Of a stretch of 64,000 nt of DNA, positions 26,001-38,965 are shown piece by piece. The stretch is taken from positions 3,766,408 through 3,830,407 of the forward strand of contig VWZP01009941.1 of assembly GCA_013396995.1 (NCBI GenBank). Direction: 5' to 3'. Source of the stretch: Dicaeum eximium. Lineage: Eukaryota > Chordata > Aves > Passeriformes > Dicaeidae. The position numbers were made by a program, and so were the translations under genes. Under the pieces are notes generated by a model, which worked only from the letters and a program-made list of their open reading frames with translations, was not told where the DNA came from and did not search any database. Position 1 is the first letter of the stretch. Every line of letters starts with the position of its first letter.

Positions 26001-29000
26001 TGGCACAAAATACTTCTATGAATGTCAGCATGTTTGAGAAATGAAGTACCCTTTTTAGAAATACCAGTTTTGTGAAGGTGTTAAAGGCTGTTTCACACAA
26101 TCGCAAGGGAGGTTTTTATTCAGTACACTGTGTGTACACAGAGTGACAGCACAAGGAAGGCAAAAAAAAAAGAAGACAGAGTGGAGTAGTTTTATGAAAA
26201 GCCATTGAGAGATGAGCATAGTTTTATTAGCTGCTGCTATTCAATACATGGAGTTCTGACAGTAGGTGAATGGGACATGAAAGCCACGTTAGACAGAAAA
26301 AGCCTGAGGAAGCTGAATCCTGGTGTTGGGGAGAAAGAAGGAAGGAGAAAGATAAAGCAAGTCACACACACATAAAATCTGTTCCCAGAATTGTGGGTGC
26401 ATATGTCGACCACATTTCACTGTACACTGTCAGGAGCAGAGAGACAGTCACTTATTTCCTGGAAGAGGAGAAAGTAATACCAGCATCCAGGGTATAATTT
26501 TTAACACATTCTGCACTTGTAGTGGAGGGTCCTTGCCATAAGTCATAACTGGGGAAAAAACATGTGCTGCACGTGGATGATATGTAGAAAGCAGGGGGGT
26601 TAGTTAAAGGAATCTTTTTTAAAAATTATGGACTTGTGCATAAATTTATAACTCAAAGTATTTTAATGAAAAATTGTTTATGGCTCCTAATGTGAAAGAG
26701 ATATAAGAGGGATATATTTCTTTTAGAAAAGGGAATGCTGAAGTCTGAGGGGTTAAATGGCTTTCCCAAGGAAGTTTATTGTACAGCTGGGAGGAGAAGT
26801 GCTTTTGCTTGAAATTCTGGTTAAAAATGCCAAACCCTTATATTTACTGGACTGGGAACAGGGTGTAATCTGTATCTCTAGGTAACTAATGTTGTGTTTT
26901 ATTAACCTGACTACACTTTTCCACAACAGAGTTTCTGATTCTCAGAGGGACTGAGAAATTTGAAATATTTGTCATATTTTTTCCTATCTGTGTTACTTTA
27001 GTTTACTTGTTTTGTAATATATTAGACCTAAATCTCAATACCCATTTTGACTAAAACATCAGCTGATAATCTGTGCCTGATTATTAAAACATATACAGCT
27101 GTCACTGTCCATACCCAAACATTTTAAAGCCAGAATTTTTAATACACTAGTCGGTGCTTTCTTGGACCAGGGAGAGTGGAAAAACTAAGGTGGCTGGTGC
27201 AGTACATGAGGGTGGAGGCCCTGAATGAAGCTTTTATAAAAACTGTCTCATAGGAGATTTCCTCTCTTCTTTCCAGTTTGGATTAGGTTTTTTGGCATAC
27301 GTTTGCAAGAAACTCATCATGTCTTTGTATTCGAACTGCAAAAGCCAGCTTAGTACTTTGCAAATTTCCCTTGGAAATTGCTCTGCAATGCTCCATCCAG
27401 AGAAGATGCATTTCCCTGTTTGTTTGGTTATAAGCAAGATCACAAGGCATTTATTTTAGTGCTCAATTTACTTGCTTCTCTCACTTCTCTCTTCTCCATT
27501 CCTATGGAAGTTTGTTTGAAATATTTCTTTGAATTTAGATAGCTTGTACTGGTGTCATTTTGAGAAATTACTTTCTTTGCCTCTGGTTGGTTATAATGCC
27601 AGGGCAGATGGATTTCACACAAGCTTAACCCTTTATGTTTTTGGAAAAGATTAGTACAGGCTTAGATAATAACTTGGAAAATACAAGGATAGCTGAATCA
27701 TTTCCATTCTTAATACAGTATTAATCAGTAATGTGTTCTAGGGTTAGCCCATTAGACATCGAGATAACTAATCTGACATTGGATCCTTCTGTCTGTGTAC
27801 ATTTGTACACATCCATACAGGTTCTCTCTTGAGCTGGCTCTGCATTACTTGCAGGGGTCCTTCTCTCCTGACCATTCAGCTGAGCAGCCCTGGCAGGAGG
27901 GCGTTTGCTCCTGGCCCCCTGAGAGCCTGGGTGCTGCATCATCCCCCGTGTCTTGGAGATCCCAGATGGGGGCTCATAATCCCCACAGCTGAGGTGAGAA
28001 CCCATTTTGGATTCTCTGATGTTTCTACCAAAAGTGGGCTTTTACAGGTCATGTCTGCTGGATGCCACCCTTCATTGGCCACGGTGCAGCACCTTCTGTT
28101 GGACTTGCAGAGCTGGTGAGACCAGATGTGCACCAGACAGCTGCTCGTTGGAAACGAGACATTTCCACACCTGCTGCTAATCCTGTGGAGAAATGCCCAG
28201 TTCTGGACAGAAACACCAACTGAGTTTAGATGCCTTCCGGTCTGGGTGGAAGCAGTGGGCAGGCACTGTCAATAGCTCTGAATATTTAGATGCCTGTACT
28301 CTCCTAAATACTGACATAGTTAATGAGGGTTGCTAATTACAATTTGTAATTTGTTTTTGGACTTGTAGTGTGAAAACTTAGTCAAGACCTATGACTTTTA
28401 TATTTTTACCTATGGTTTTGCTGTGGAGAGTTGAGGTTGTAGTGATTAAGTTGCTGTTTGTATGGTTCAAGCATGTGGATCCACTTCCACAATCCTTTAC
28501 CTGTTTATCTCAAGGTCACATGCACATCCTAATTAATTTATTTGTAGCTAAATGCCCTTGCATAAACAACTGCATCTACACTAAGTGGGTAGAACCTGCT
28601 GTTGTTCTAACTTAGTAGTATTTTATACTGATGGTGTTGGTGGGAAAAATTTCATAAGAATGAAGGAAAAAAGAAAGGTAAAGGAACAGAAAAGCAAGCT
28701 CTTGGAAGAAAATCTCCAAACACTCAACATTTTCCCCATCTTTCCCACCCCTCGTTCTCCTTGCCCCAATCCATCTCTTTTCCAAAACACAAAGACCTTT
28801 TTATCTCTGAGCTTTGTTTCTTTTTTGTTCTGCAATTTTCCAAGCATTAGAGAGAGACAATGTGCCAGCAGATTATGAGACCTTGTGGAAATCCATTTCT
28901 CTTTAGTGTACAGTAGTTGTTAAACATATATAACTTTCAAATCCTCTCTGGGAAATAAGTGACAGGGAGACATTCAGCTAACCCAAACAACACATTTCAC

Positions 29001-31199
29001 AGTAAGTGCTGTTCTACCAAAAGGCCTTTAGACTGAATTGCTAAATGTCCCCTCATTTAAGGATATTGAGGGAGCCAGGATCGGGGGATGCTGGGAAGCT
29101 TGTTGTCTTACAGTCAATGTAAATATTTGTAGATATTCTGAAGGGAGTCTGGACCCTGCAAAACTTCTGGCTCCTGAATTAACAGTAAGGATTTCTCACT
29201 TAGTTTAGTGTTCAGCTAAAATAGAGACAGCAAGGAGTCGTAGGCTTGGTCTGCCGTGCAAAGTTCCACTGAAGAGTGATTTTCAATAGAGCTAATGAAA
29301 CAAAAGCACATCAGCAGCATGCATGCAGTTACATCCAAGCACACAGAGATTTCACAGGTTTAATTTAACTTTAAATCAGCTTAAATGTGTGTATTTAATG
29401 GGCTAGCACTGAGTGGAGCAAATCAATTTTAAATTTAATTAAAATGGTGTTCTTTTCCAATGTAAGGAGGTCTTATAGGCTTTTTTGTTTCCCTTTATTG
29501 ATCTCAATGGTATTCTATAAACATGCTAAAAAACCCTTTATTTTTCACACAACTTACTTGCAAAACTACTGAATTCAGTCATCTGCACATGATTAACATT
29601 TTTGCAGTACATAAGTACTATTCTGTTTCATAGTGAGATCCATATTGGCATGTAATTTTTGGATAAGCTTTTTCATAGTTTGTTTTCACTAAATGCCTTG
29701 TTGAAAAGAAAATTGGTGGGCCTGTGACAACTATGTAGAAATCTTTTTTATGACTTTCAAGGCAAGGAAAAAAGGAGTTTGTATTTAAATGTAAGCAATT
29801 TCCTGTGATGATGTGAGTTTGTTCACAATGGGATAACCTTAAAGGTAATAGATAATAAGAAAGCTAATATAAATAAAAAACTGTATTTATAATGTAGTAG
29901 CAGCTACAGATCATCATAGCAGTTTGGCTTGTTCAATACTAGAATGAATACTCTGTTTTCCCAGCAAAATGAAATTTATTTTAAAAATAGAACTTTCTAG
30001 TCTCAGAAAATGAATGAATAGTGGAGACTAGAACAGAATTAACTCTAATACTTGCCAATGTTCATAACACAGGTAAGTCATTTTAACATCCTCCAACCTG
30101 AGAAGTTCTCCTAATCTAATGAGCCTGTCCTCTTAATTGCTCAAACTTCTGACCATACTCAGACAAAAAAGCACCACAAGTATTAAGCAACCCCCAAAAC
30201 ATCCTTCTGAGGACTATTTATACAAGATGCAGTGGTCAGTCAGGGCAGTAAAACAGTGGTTTACAAGAAGCCCAAATAAAACCTAGGGCTGTCCTGAGCA
30301 GGATGGCCTGTGGTGAGTCAATGGGTAAACATTCTCAGTGCAGAAAGAAAAAAGGGGAGAAACAGCCTAAAACAGATGAAGGCAAGTCTGTGAATAAATC
30401 CAAGCAAGCAGCATTGCCTGTGTTCTCATGCACCTTAATCCTTGTCATGTGTTTGAATTAGGATTATGCTTCTCTCCCACCCACCTTTAAGTCCTTTTAA
30501 TAATTTGAAACTTACATAAAATATGGAATAAATCTATTTGAAGAAAAGTTCTCTTGTATGGCAGGTTGTCTAAGGAAACCTCCATGTTATGATTAGATCT
30601 GTTATGGTAAGATCCTTAACAATTTATTTCAGTGGGAAAACTTCCATTGGATTTAATAGCAACAGGGTCTGAACTACATTTTCATGAATCATTTCAAGAC
30701 AGTTTGCCATTCAGGAATATTGGCTTCTTACCAAATGACTTTTTTATTTAGATCATAAGGCAGATTGTCTTTGTTCCATGTTATATCCAGTCCCACGGAT
30801 ATGGTCTTGAAAGCAACCTGAAACTTGGATATCATAACTTTGGTGAAATAGCCTTAATACTTTAACACATTATGCTACTCTAGTGAATTATGTATTGGGA
30901 GAAAATGTTCTCACATGTCCTATAAAAGAAAAATTTACACTGATCTATTTTTGTAGTGTGGCTACAGCTCTGTGTCTCTCTTTGAGGTAAATTTATTAAA
31001 GTTAGACAGACCTACTTGATAAAATCCAAATGTAACTACCCTGCATTATTCCATAAAAAGGTATTTTCAGCATGGTAAATGAAATGTCCTTGCTTGAAAC
31101 TGCATTTCAAAACCAAGGCCTTTGCTGCATCAACACAAGCGTGCAGCAGCAGTGGCACTCAGCAGCTGAGCAAAGAATCCTTTGGGAAGCATTTGGGCA
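20029..31199. other. long unique region, no gene seen
   Basis: Eleven kilobases of AT-rich sequence with only short frames. Small local duplications occur near 20449-20485 ('agaaattctaca' twice), 24205-24245 ('ggaagggctgga' twice) and 25040-25083 ('aggtccat' twice). AT-rich blocks such as 29360-29460 with TAATTA-type motifs could be conserved non-coding elements, but that needs alignment. I see no supportable exon. Confidence 0.5.
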
Positions 31200-31914
31200 A
31201 GCTTGTGGGTGTGCAGGTTAGCAAGGTTTTTGACACTGTTTTGTACCATATTCTTGTATCCAATGTGTTCAGTCTAGAGGCTGAGCAACCAGATGGTAAA
31301 ATACCTGGTGGGGTGGTTTGCCTTTGAGGGGACTGATTAATGGGACATGCACTGCCTGGAGGCCGAACAAGGGGAGCACTGCAGGGTCTGCCACCAGAAC
31401 TGCCCTGTTTAACATTTCCATAAATGACTTGGAGGAGACAGTGGAGTGTGCTTTCAACAGAATTGCAGATGCTGACAAACTGGAATGGTCAAGGCTGGAC
31501 CGCTCACGCCGTGAGGCTGCACAACTGGGGCTGGTTCATCCTGGAGACGAGGTGGCTTTGGAGGCCCCAACAGTGTGTCCCCTCCTCCTCACCCCCATAA
31601 CTACTGGAGGTCATTGAGGACATGGAGCCATGGTCTCCACAATGGGGCATGGTGGACAAGGAAAAATGGCACAAGTTGAAATGAGGTGTTCCTACTGGCT
31701 ATGAGGAAATACCTTCCCACCATGGGGACAGTGGGGCAGTGGCACAGGCTGCCCGGGGTGGTTGCACAGCCTTCATCCTTTGGAAGTCTTTAAGACCTGA
31801 CAGGAGAAATGCACATCATTTGAGTTCAGGGTTGAGTCCACCTTCAGCAGAAGGCTGGTCCAGAGAACTGCTGAGAGCCCTTCTGACTTGAACAATCCTG
31901 GATTCTTATGATCC
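31200..31914 (+). mobile_element. older CR1 LINE with reverse-transcriptase remnant
   Basis: The plus strand contains VSKVFDTVLYHILVSNVF, matching the SKAFDTVxHxIL motif of LINE reverse transcriptase. It continues with LFNISINDLEETVEC, which corresponds to the LFNIFINDL segment. The expected FADD catalytic box is degraded to IADADKL. The 3' portion shows diverged CR1 UTR text ('ccaccttcagcagaaggctg', 'ttctgacttgaacaatcctg') ending 'gattcttatgatc'. The copy is clearly inactive and more diverged than the one at 19.1 kb. Confidence 0.85.
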
Positions 31915-32376
31915 TACAGGTGCAATTACCTTGCTTGGTGTTTACCTGAGAAGCAATGTATTGGTAAAGACTTTCTTTAGCCAATTCTTTTTAAAGATGC
32001 CTTGGCCTTGTAACAGTCTTTTATAGAACAACTCTTTTGCCTGCTTGTTTCCTACACCCCCAAAGCAAAGTTATTCTTTACACCGACAGACAGAAGACTT
32101 CATGAAAGAAATGTCACTGATGATTGTCATGGTTTGAGGCTTACCCGGAAATGGTCAGATTTATGGGTGGCTTAGTGAGATCCCAAGTGAAGAAATTCAA
32201 GAGGAGGAAGGAGCAGCTTCCTCTTTTCCAGGCAGGGAGCACAGAGGTGAGAGCTCTTGCCCGGGCCTGGGTGGGGCTGGGCCCCTGCCCCAGGCCCGGC
32301 CAGCCGGCGGCTGTGGGGCGGCTTTTCCCCCTCCCTCACTTCATCGGAGGTGGTGGCAGGACGGCGGGGGGAAGGG

Positions 32377-32749
32377 NNNNNNNNNNNNNNNNNNNNNNNN
32401 NNNNNNNNNNNNNNNNNNNNNNNNNNNNNNNNNNNNNNNNNNNNNNNNNNNNNNNNNNNNNNNNNNNNNNNNNNNNNNNNNNNNNNNNNNNNNNNNNNNN
32501 NNNNNNNNNNNNNNNNNNNNNNNNNNNNNNNNNNNNNNNNNNNNNNNNNNNNNNNNNNNNNNNNNNNNNNNNNNNNNNNNNNNNNNNNNNNNNNNNNNNN
32601 NNNNNNNNNNNNNNNNNNNNNNNNNNNNNNNNNNNNNNNNNNNNNNNNNNNNNNNNNNNNNNNNNNNNNNNNNNNNNNNNNNNNNNNNNNNNNNNNNNNN
32701 NNNNNNNNNNNNNNNNNNNNNNNNNNNNNNNNNNNNNNNNNNNNNNNNN
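32377..32749. other. assembly gap (373 N) inside the LTR
   Basis: All bases are N. The flanks are GC-rich (gcggggggaaggg on the left), which explains poor sequence recovery. Reading frames drawn across it are artefacts. Confidence 0.99.
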
Positions 32750-33128
32750 AGTGCATCTGTAAAGCAGGAAACCCCTGCGCCCACAGGCTTTGTGGCCCCT
32801 TCCCAGCTTTGGGACAGCCGTGGAAGGGGGGAAGAACCTGCAAGCAAATTTTTCCCCGGGCGGGTTGCTTGTGGGGACATTGAGAGACACAAGGGAACTT
32901 TCCTTTTCTCTTGTGGAGAAGCTTTTCCATAACATGAACAAGAGGGACTCCTCTCCCTGAGAGAGAATTGAGAAAAGACTATTTCAAAAATGATGAACTG
33001 ATTGGGATTGTTGAGTGTTATTTCTTTACATTGACAAATGGGAAGGAAATGTTTGTGGAGGGAGGAGAAGGGTCTGAAGGGTTTTGGTTTTTTTTTCTTT
33101 TCCTTTTTTTTTTCTTTTAGTTACTGTT

Positions 33129-33134
33129 AATAAA
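33129..33134 (+). promoter_or_regulatory. LTR polyadenylation signal AATAAA
   Basis: AATAAA follows a T-rich tract and precedes about 235 bp of 3' LTR sequence. This position is consistent with the end of the R region. Confidence 0.6.
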
Positions 33135-33375
33135 CTGTATTTCTCTTGAAGTTTTGAGCCTGCTTTGCTTTTCTCCTAGTTGATCCTATTTTACAGCAGG
33201 AGAGTGCTCTAGTGATTAACCAGCACGAGGAAAACCCACCACATTTAGTGGTGCATTTGGCCGGGAAAAATTCAGATTGATTCAAATTGAGGAAATTCAG
33301 AATTGGCGAACCGAACCAAACCACTACACTAATTAGTGTTTCCGCCCGGTTTCGAACTGAAACCAGCACAATGAT

Positions 33376-36300
33376 GAGCAGAGAATCAGCACAGTCCTTA
33401 GTGTGTTCTTACCTCTGCAAAAGCTCACTGATAATAATGCAAGGTGTATAGGGGCTGCAGCCAATGCACACACTTCATAATCCCAGACAAAACCAAGACC
33501 ACAGAAGCATATAATGAGATATCCCTTACATTTTTATAAGTGGCTGATTTGACAAAACAGAAAGATATTTCATCGGTTTCTGCAATACCATGGAATATTT
33601 GCTTTCCGTGCAACAGAGAAAAACTGTGAAGTTGTGAAGACTGAAAATCTACACTCTGCTAAGAAATGCACTCTAGAAATTTCTGGAATGAAACAGTGTT
33701 CACATTACTTTTATTTAAAAACCATTTGGGTTTTTACATAGTTCATGTGATTCAGGAAGTAGCTATTATCATTAATCATGTTTTCACATTGTGTTCACTG
33801 TGCTAGGTCTGTCATATTCCTAGACAAAGCTTAAGACAGGCAAATATAGATTTTTATCTGAAAATAGTCAGAGGATGAGCAGGAATCTACCCATTTAGGA
33901 ATAATGAAATGCCTTTGGTGGAGCGTTTTACGCAACAAGCAGCCACAGTGGCACAATTCTGACAGCAGCTTGTCAGCATCTATGGTTCCCTTTGAGTTTC
34001 ACCACTTGTACTTCATTAATTGGTAGAACTCAATGAGGTTAAGAATGAAAAAGCCACATCTCTTGGGGATTTTAAAATTTTGTTTATTCTGCACCTAGTC
34101 ACTTTGATTGGCAACGTAAATTACTTCTCATTTTAAATTAGAAACAAAATTTAGTTCAGAGAGTTCATTTTTTCCATAAATTGGTGTTCTTGGTCCCTTG
34201 TAATAAGTGGCTCTGTAATAAGATGATGTTCCAAATTTTCATTGCCTGCAGTCTGTTTCATATAATTTGCAATGGGTATGACGTGTTTTTGATGCACATA
34301 AGACTATTTTTTTGGGGGATTCATTTAAATCCATCCGAGTTTAGAAGAAGAAACTTGTCTCAGCTTTGTAGGTGCCATGTATGAAGTGCATTGTGTTCTC
34401 AGCTTATTTACTCTTAGGCAGGTGGTCATATAACAAACCATCAGAATAACTGGCTTGAAAAAACAATCTTGTGTCTGTCAGTATAATTAATAACATATGG
34501 AAAGAGTTACTTTTACCACAGGGATGAAAGGTACCATGGTAAAACAGGATGTGGGCAAATGTATGCTCCAGTTGTCTCTGTGGTTTGTGTCAGCCTGTTT
34601 CTGACCAGGAGGTTCTGGCTTATGGTGTGTCCAGATGATAGTCAGAATAATTAGTTTTTTTTTTTTCAATAGAAACTATAAAACAAGCTTATAACTAGAG
34701 CAGTTCATTGATTTCAGTTGTAAGATTCTGGCCTACTATAATTCCATAGAAATTTCTCTTAAATTTTGCAGAAAGTGTCTTTATTTTCCATTTCACCCAA
34801 CTATCAGAAATAGTGGGTACACATGTTCTTCAATTTTGTATGTTCATATTTCCTGAAATTTTGCCTAGAAACTGAAAATTGTTAGAAAATCCTGGAAGAA
34901 TCTGTATATCATTTGTGAGCTATCTTTGAAAGGGCAATTTCTCTAGCTGTTACCGCTGCAAAAAACCAACCCCATTGGAATGATAAGCGTAAGCATGAAT
35001 TTCTCCAAAGTGCTTAACTTTAATCTATTTGATATCATCCAGAATTCCAGAGGATTTCAGCTCAGATTAAAAAATCTTTTTTTAACATAAGAAGTCATGC
35101 AAATTGATAAGTGGGTCTTATGACATCCTGCCAAGGATGACCAAGTCATGCATATGGTAGAGTTTATCACGTATCTCATGCAAAGCAAGGCAATGGTTGA
35201 TAAGCACTTTTATTGGGTAATTACATTTTTTTTTACATTTGCAAATGAAGCAGATTGATTTCCATCTTGAAGCAATTTACTCACACATTATAAACTCGTC
35301 AAACGCTAACGTGGTGCAGAATGCCATTTCCTGTTTACTAAGTAATCCTTTGGCCGTCTGCTTTGTGTCTTTCAGGTTGAAACTGGAATTGCTCTCTGCC
35401 AGGGACGTCATGGAGCCTCCACCTGAAGGAAAACATTGCCTCCTTGGCTTGACTTCTTGCAAATACAAGCCACGGCTGATTCCCAGTGGTTTGCAGGCCC
35501 AAGCCAGAACATGCAGAGGTGTTCCAGGGAACTGTTAAAAGGTAAAAATGCTATCAAATTGATGTCATGCGATGTTTCTGGCTATTTATCAGATTTTTTT
35601 TTTCTTTTTTCTTTAAGCATCTGTTTGTGGAGATTATTAGGGATGTATATGAAACTCGTTCTTAGTTTCTCTAGCATGAAAAGCAGGTGTCCTTTAAAGA
35701 AAGGACCCGGGTCCTTTCTCACACAAGGTCATCCATTGCATCAGGAATTTATGGAAACATCAACAATGAAACGATCTTATGGGAAGAGCAGAAAAAGGGA
35801 AAAATGCCCCTTGGAGCCTTAAGGGTTCACTGAAACAGTAATTTAAAAGGATTTGAATCCAGTTACTCATGACATTTCCCATGCCAATTCAAAGCTGGCC
35901 CGCTCTTTCTTCACTTTTTTTTTTCATTTTATTAGTGTATGCTTTTACAGGAAATGAGCTAACATAAATCATATTACAGACAAGATAAGCAACAAAGTCA
36001 CTGGAAGTAACATGCTAGGGTAAACAAGAATCAGACTAAAGGAATCCTTGCCATATGGGGCACTTTCAAAAGGCATATAAAATCTCCTGATAAATGAAGT
36101 ATTTGTGGTACTGTATTTCATATGACAGCAAGATTGAATTCACCCTTTTAGGAAGGGATATTAAGACTGTCCTTTGAGTGGTGGGTCATGAGTGGGAGAG
36201 GCAGTGACTTAATTTCCACCTTGAGTATCCTAGAGAAAAGAAGATGCATATGCACCTCCTACTGCATTGGAGTTCACACAGCAAAGCCCTATGAACTCTG

Positions 36301-38843
36301 CTTCCCTCAACAATAAAACTGAACACATGTAATAAAAACAGATGGTCAGTTTTGTTTTGTAATATAATTATAATTTTTCATAATTTTCATGGTTTCTTTT
36401 GTCCTGAATGGCTGTAGTATTCTACATCTTTTCTTGTACAGAGTTCCCTTTTTATCCACTTCTGTTTTATTGCCTTAACTGCATGGCACTTGGAGCTACC
36501 TCTGACCAAACCAGGATAAAAGTATTTTTTTCTGTCAATGTGGATGATGGAAAAAACTATCTGTGCATCATTTGTGGAGATTTGATTAGGACTTGCCCAT
36601 TTGCCTACTTTATAACAAATTTTCAAGGATTAACTACAGTAGATGAATGAATATTTAATAAAAAATTTTGAACTTGCTTCAGTGACAATTGAAACAGTTT
36701 GTATAAACCTTTTAGGAAGACAAATATCTTCTTTCAATGAGAATTGTACAGTGGGAATTGTTTGGGTTGCAGTGGCCTGGAGGAGTAATGACACCAATAA
36801 ATGAAGTATTGTATACTTGTGTATGTTACATATACTTGTTTCCTCACTGTGATGTTATCATAAACATAATTAATACAAAATGTGCTAAGGCCCTAAAACC
36901 TAAATTTCTGAGTGGTAGTCTGCAGTGTGTACCAGTCTGAAGATATTACAGAGCATAAACTAGTGTGCTTTTTTAGCTCTCAGCTGTTCACAGCAATAAA
37001 ACTAGGAAGCACACTAGCAACAGCTACAGTTTTTAAAGTTCCTTTAAAATTCACTTTACAGGCCCAGGCTCCTGAGACATATGCAGAGTTCATGTAAATA
37101 CTGTTGTGATTTATAATGCAGAGCAAATTGGTGTTGGAGGAAGCAAAAAGGTGGAAAGGAAGGCTGATACTAGGACGCTCCAAAGAGAGGTGCCTGTAGA
37201 GAAAAGCTGATGCTCCCTGAAAATTCTGGTAGACTTATGGTTTTCTCAGTCCTCAGAGCTCTTTCATGATACATTCTGTTGGAGTCTTTTCAAAGGGATG
37301 AAGGAAGAAGTTTGTTTCCCTGTCACTTTCAGCATAAATGAGCTGTTGTTAGACTGTTTTGAATAAAACCAAGATAATATTATAAATGGTTGACAAAGAA
37401 GAATCAAATGGCTTTTTTGGCTAGTTGGTACCTCACTCCAGTGAAACACATACAGAGAGGTTGTCTGGGAGCAAGAATTGTGTACTGGGGTGCTCTGACA
37501 ACACCCCTTCTTGTCCCAGTGTTTGCCCAGTGGCTTGAGGGCTTTCATGATGAATTCTGAATGCCTTGTCCCCAGCAGGGACTACAGGTGACTTTGCTGT
37601 TCTGCTTTTCTCACCAACACTGGGAAGGGAATGCTCTGCAGTCATCCTCTGGAACAAATCTCCAGTAATGTGATGTGTCATGGAATTTGTGTATTCATGA
37701 CCAGAAGCAGTAAGGGTTCAGGTTTTCCATCTTACTCATAAAATTACAGCACTTGCAGCACGTAACTCTGAAGACCAAGATGACAAATGCTGTGAACTCC
37801 TTAAAGGAGAAGAGTGCTGTTCAAACTCTTACCCTGTGAGACCCGAGGAAATCCCATATGGATGTGACATGACCACAGCAGAAAAATGATAAGTTATTTA
37901 CCCATCTCGTACATCAATAATGTTAAAGTGGAGGATGTGTGGCTCGCCTGACACATCTTAAAAAAGGTGGCTTGGGGAAGATGTAGAAAATAATTGCCAT
38001 AATGTTTTTGTTGCGAGTTGCCTTGGATGTAATTATTGATTCTCAAATATGGTTGTTGGTTTTTTTCCCCTCTGGAACAAAAATGTTGTTATTAGGTTAA
38101 AAGAATAGAGTAACAAGCTAATGAAGGGAAAGAAACAAACAACCTGCTAAGCTTGCATGAAGGCAGTTTGTAATTTTTTAATAATGTTTCTCATTTATAT
38201 GTTTTTTTGTACCATTTTTTTCTCATGAAATAAGCATGGATGAAACACTGTAAATTTGGTCCAAATGTAAAAGTTATTCAATACCTGTCCACACTTGGAA
38301 ACTGTAGCAATGAGAGTTGCTGTACATGGATGAAGTGTTGTTATGTTTCATAACACATACGAATGATTCTGACCCTTGAAGAAAAAAGGCCAATGCCAGT
38401 TCTTACAAAAGCAAGGACGGTGGCCAAGCGATGTTGGCTGGAATTTGCATGGGCCTACAAATGCACCTTAGTGTTGGCCTGTAGCAAACACATAGATATT
38501 CCTATTTTATTAAAGAAAAACACAGACGTGCCTCCCCCTCTCCCCAGAATCTTCCAGATCTGCCTAGCAGAGCTAGATTTTTCTCCTACTCTTTGTGATC
38601 AGGATGGTTACCCACTGGGGATCAAGATGAGATCACCAAACACGTTTTTCCATGAGTGACCTAAATCTGAAGCTGTTATCTTCCCCAGCTGAGCAAGCAG
38701 TAGAAAATAAAAACAAAAGCAACTACTAAAGAAAACTTTTTGGCTTTAAAATTGTTAAAGAGGAAGCAAGCTGTAGCTGAGAAGCAAGTTTCCAAAACAA
38801 AGATCTCCTTAGAGTAATACATTTGACACTTTGCCACAGTCAG
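33376..38843. other. unique AT-rich sequence
   Basis: No recognisable genes or young repeats. It includes one splice-bounded segment (35376-35541), and an 80-codon plus-strand frame at 36408-36650 that I could not match to any family. Confidence 0.5.
35376..35541 (+). other. exon-like segment, possibly a non-coding or UTR exon
   Basis: A strong acceptor (ctgctttgtgtctttcag, ending at 35375) and a moderate donor (aaaag|gtaaaaatg) bound 166 nt of higher GC than the surroundings. The only long open frame reads through to TAA five bases before the donor. An internal coding exon is therefore unlikely, and a UTR or lncRNA exon is more plausible. Confidence 0.28.
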
Positions 38844-38962
38844 AGCTCTGTGCATGCCTGGGAAACCCTTGCAGAGCTCAGTTTGAGGAACGTGTAGCCA
38901 CACGTTCCTCCAACTGAACTCTTCATGGCATCTTCATGGGCTTCCCAGGCATCCACAGAACT
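38844..38962. repeat. 119-nt long imperfect hairpin (inverted duplication)
   Basis: Arm 38844-38895 pairs with arm 38900-38962 across a four-base loop (agcc). Forty-five of 52 left-arm positions are Watson-Crick paired, and the innermost 11 bp are perfect. The right arm is 11 nt longer because of a tandem duplication (38921-38931 and 38932-38942, nine of 11 identical). Removing one copy makes the two arms collinear. The mismatched left-arm positions are 38846, 38853, 38865, 38869, 38872, 38877 and 38884. It could be a foldback or MITE-like element, or a young microRNA-type precursor. There is no clear target duplication. Confidence 0.85.
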
Positions 38963-38965
38963 TGA

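Larger units (their letters stand above)
32120..33375. mobile_element. solo ERV LTR with 5-bp target duplication (contains gap)
   Basis: The element proper is 32125-33370. It starts TGTCATGGTTT and ends AAACCAGCACA, an imperfect terminal inverted repeat (9 of 11) with TG...CA ends. It is flanked by ATGAT at 32120-32124 and again at 33371-33375. A polyadenylation signal AATAAA sits at 33129-33134 after a T-rich tract, as expected near an R-U5 boundary on the plus strand. The apparent length is 1246 bp, but 373 bases are N. No internal gag, pol or env sequence is visible, so it is most simply a solo LTR left by recombination between two LTRs. The 5-bp duplication suits an ERVL or ERV1 type. The orientation inferred from AATAAA is plus. 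Confidence 0.85.

Noticed and set aside
32124..32941. Long plus- and minus-strand frames of 183-252 codons
   Set aside because: Most of each is N sequence from the assembly gap, and the rest is LTR.
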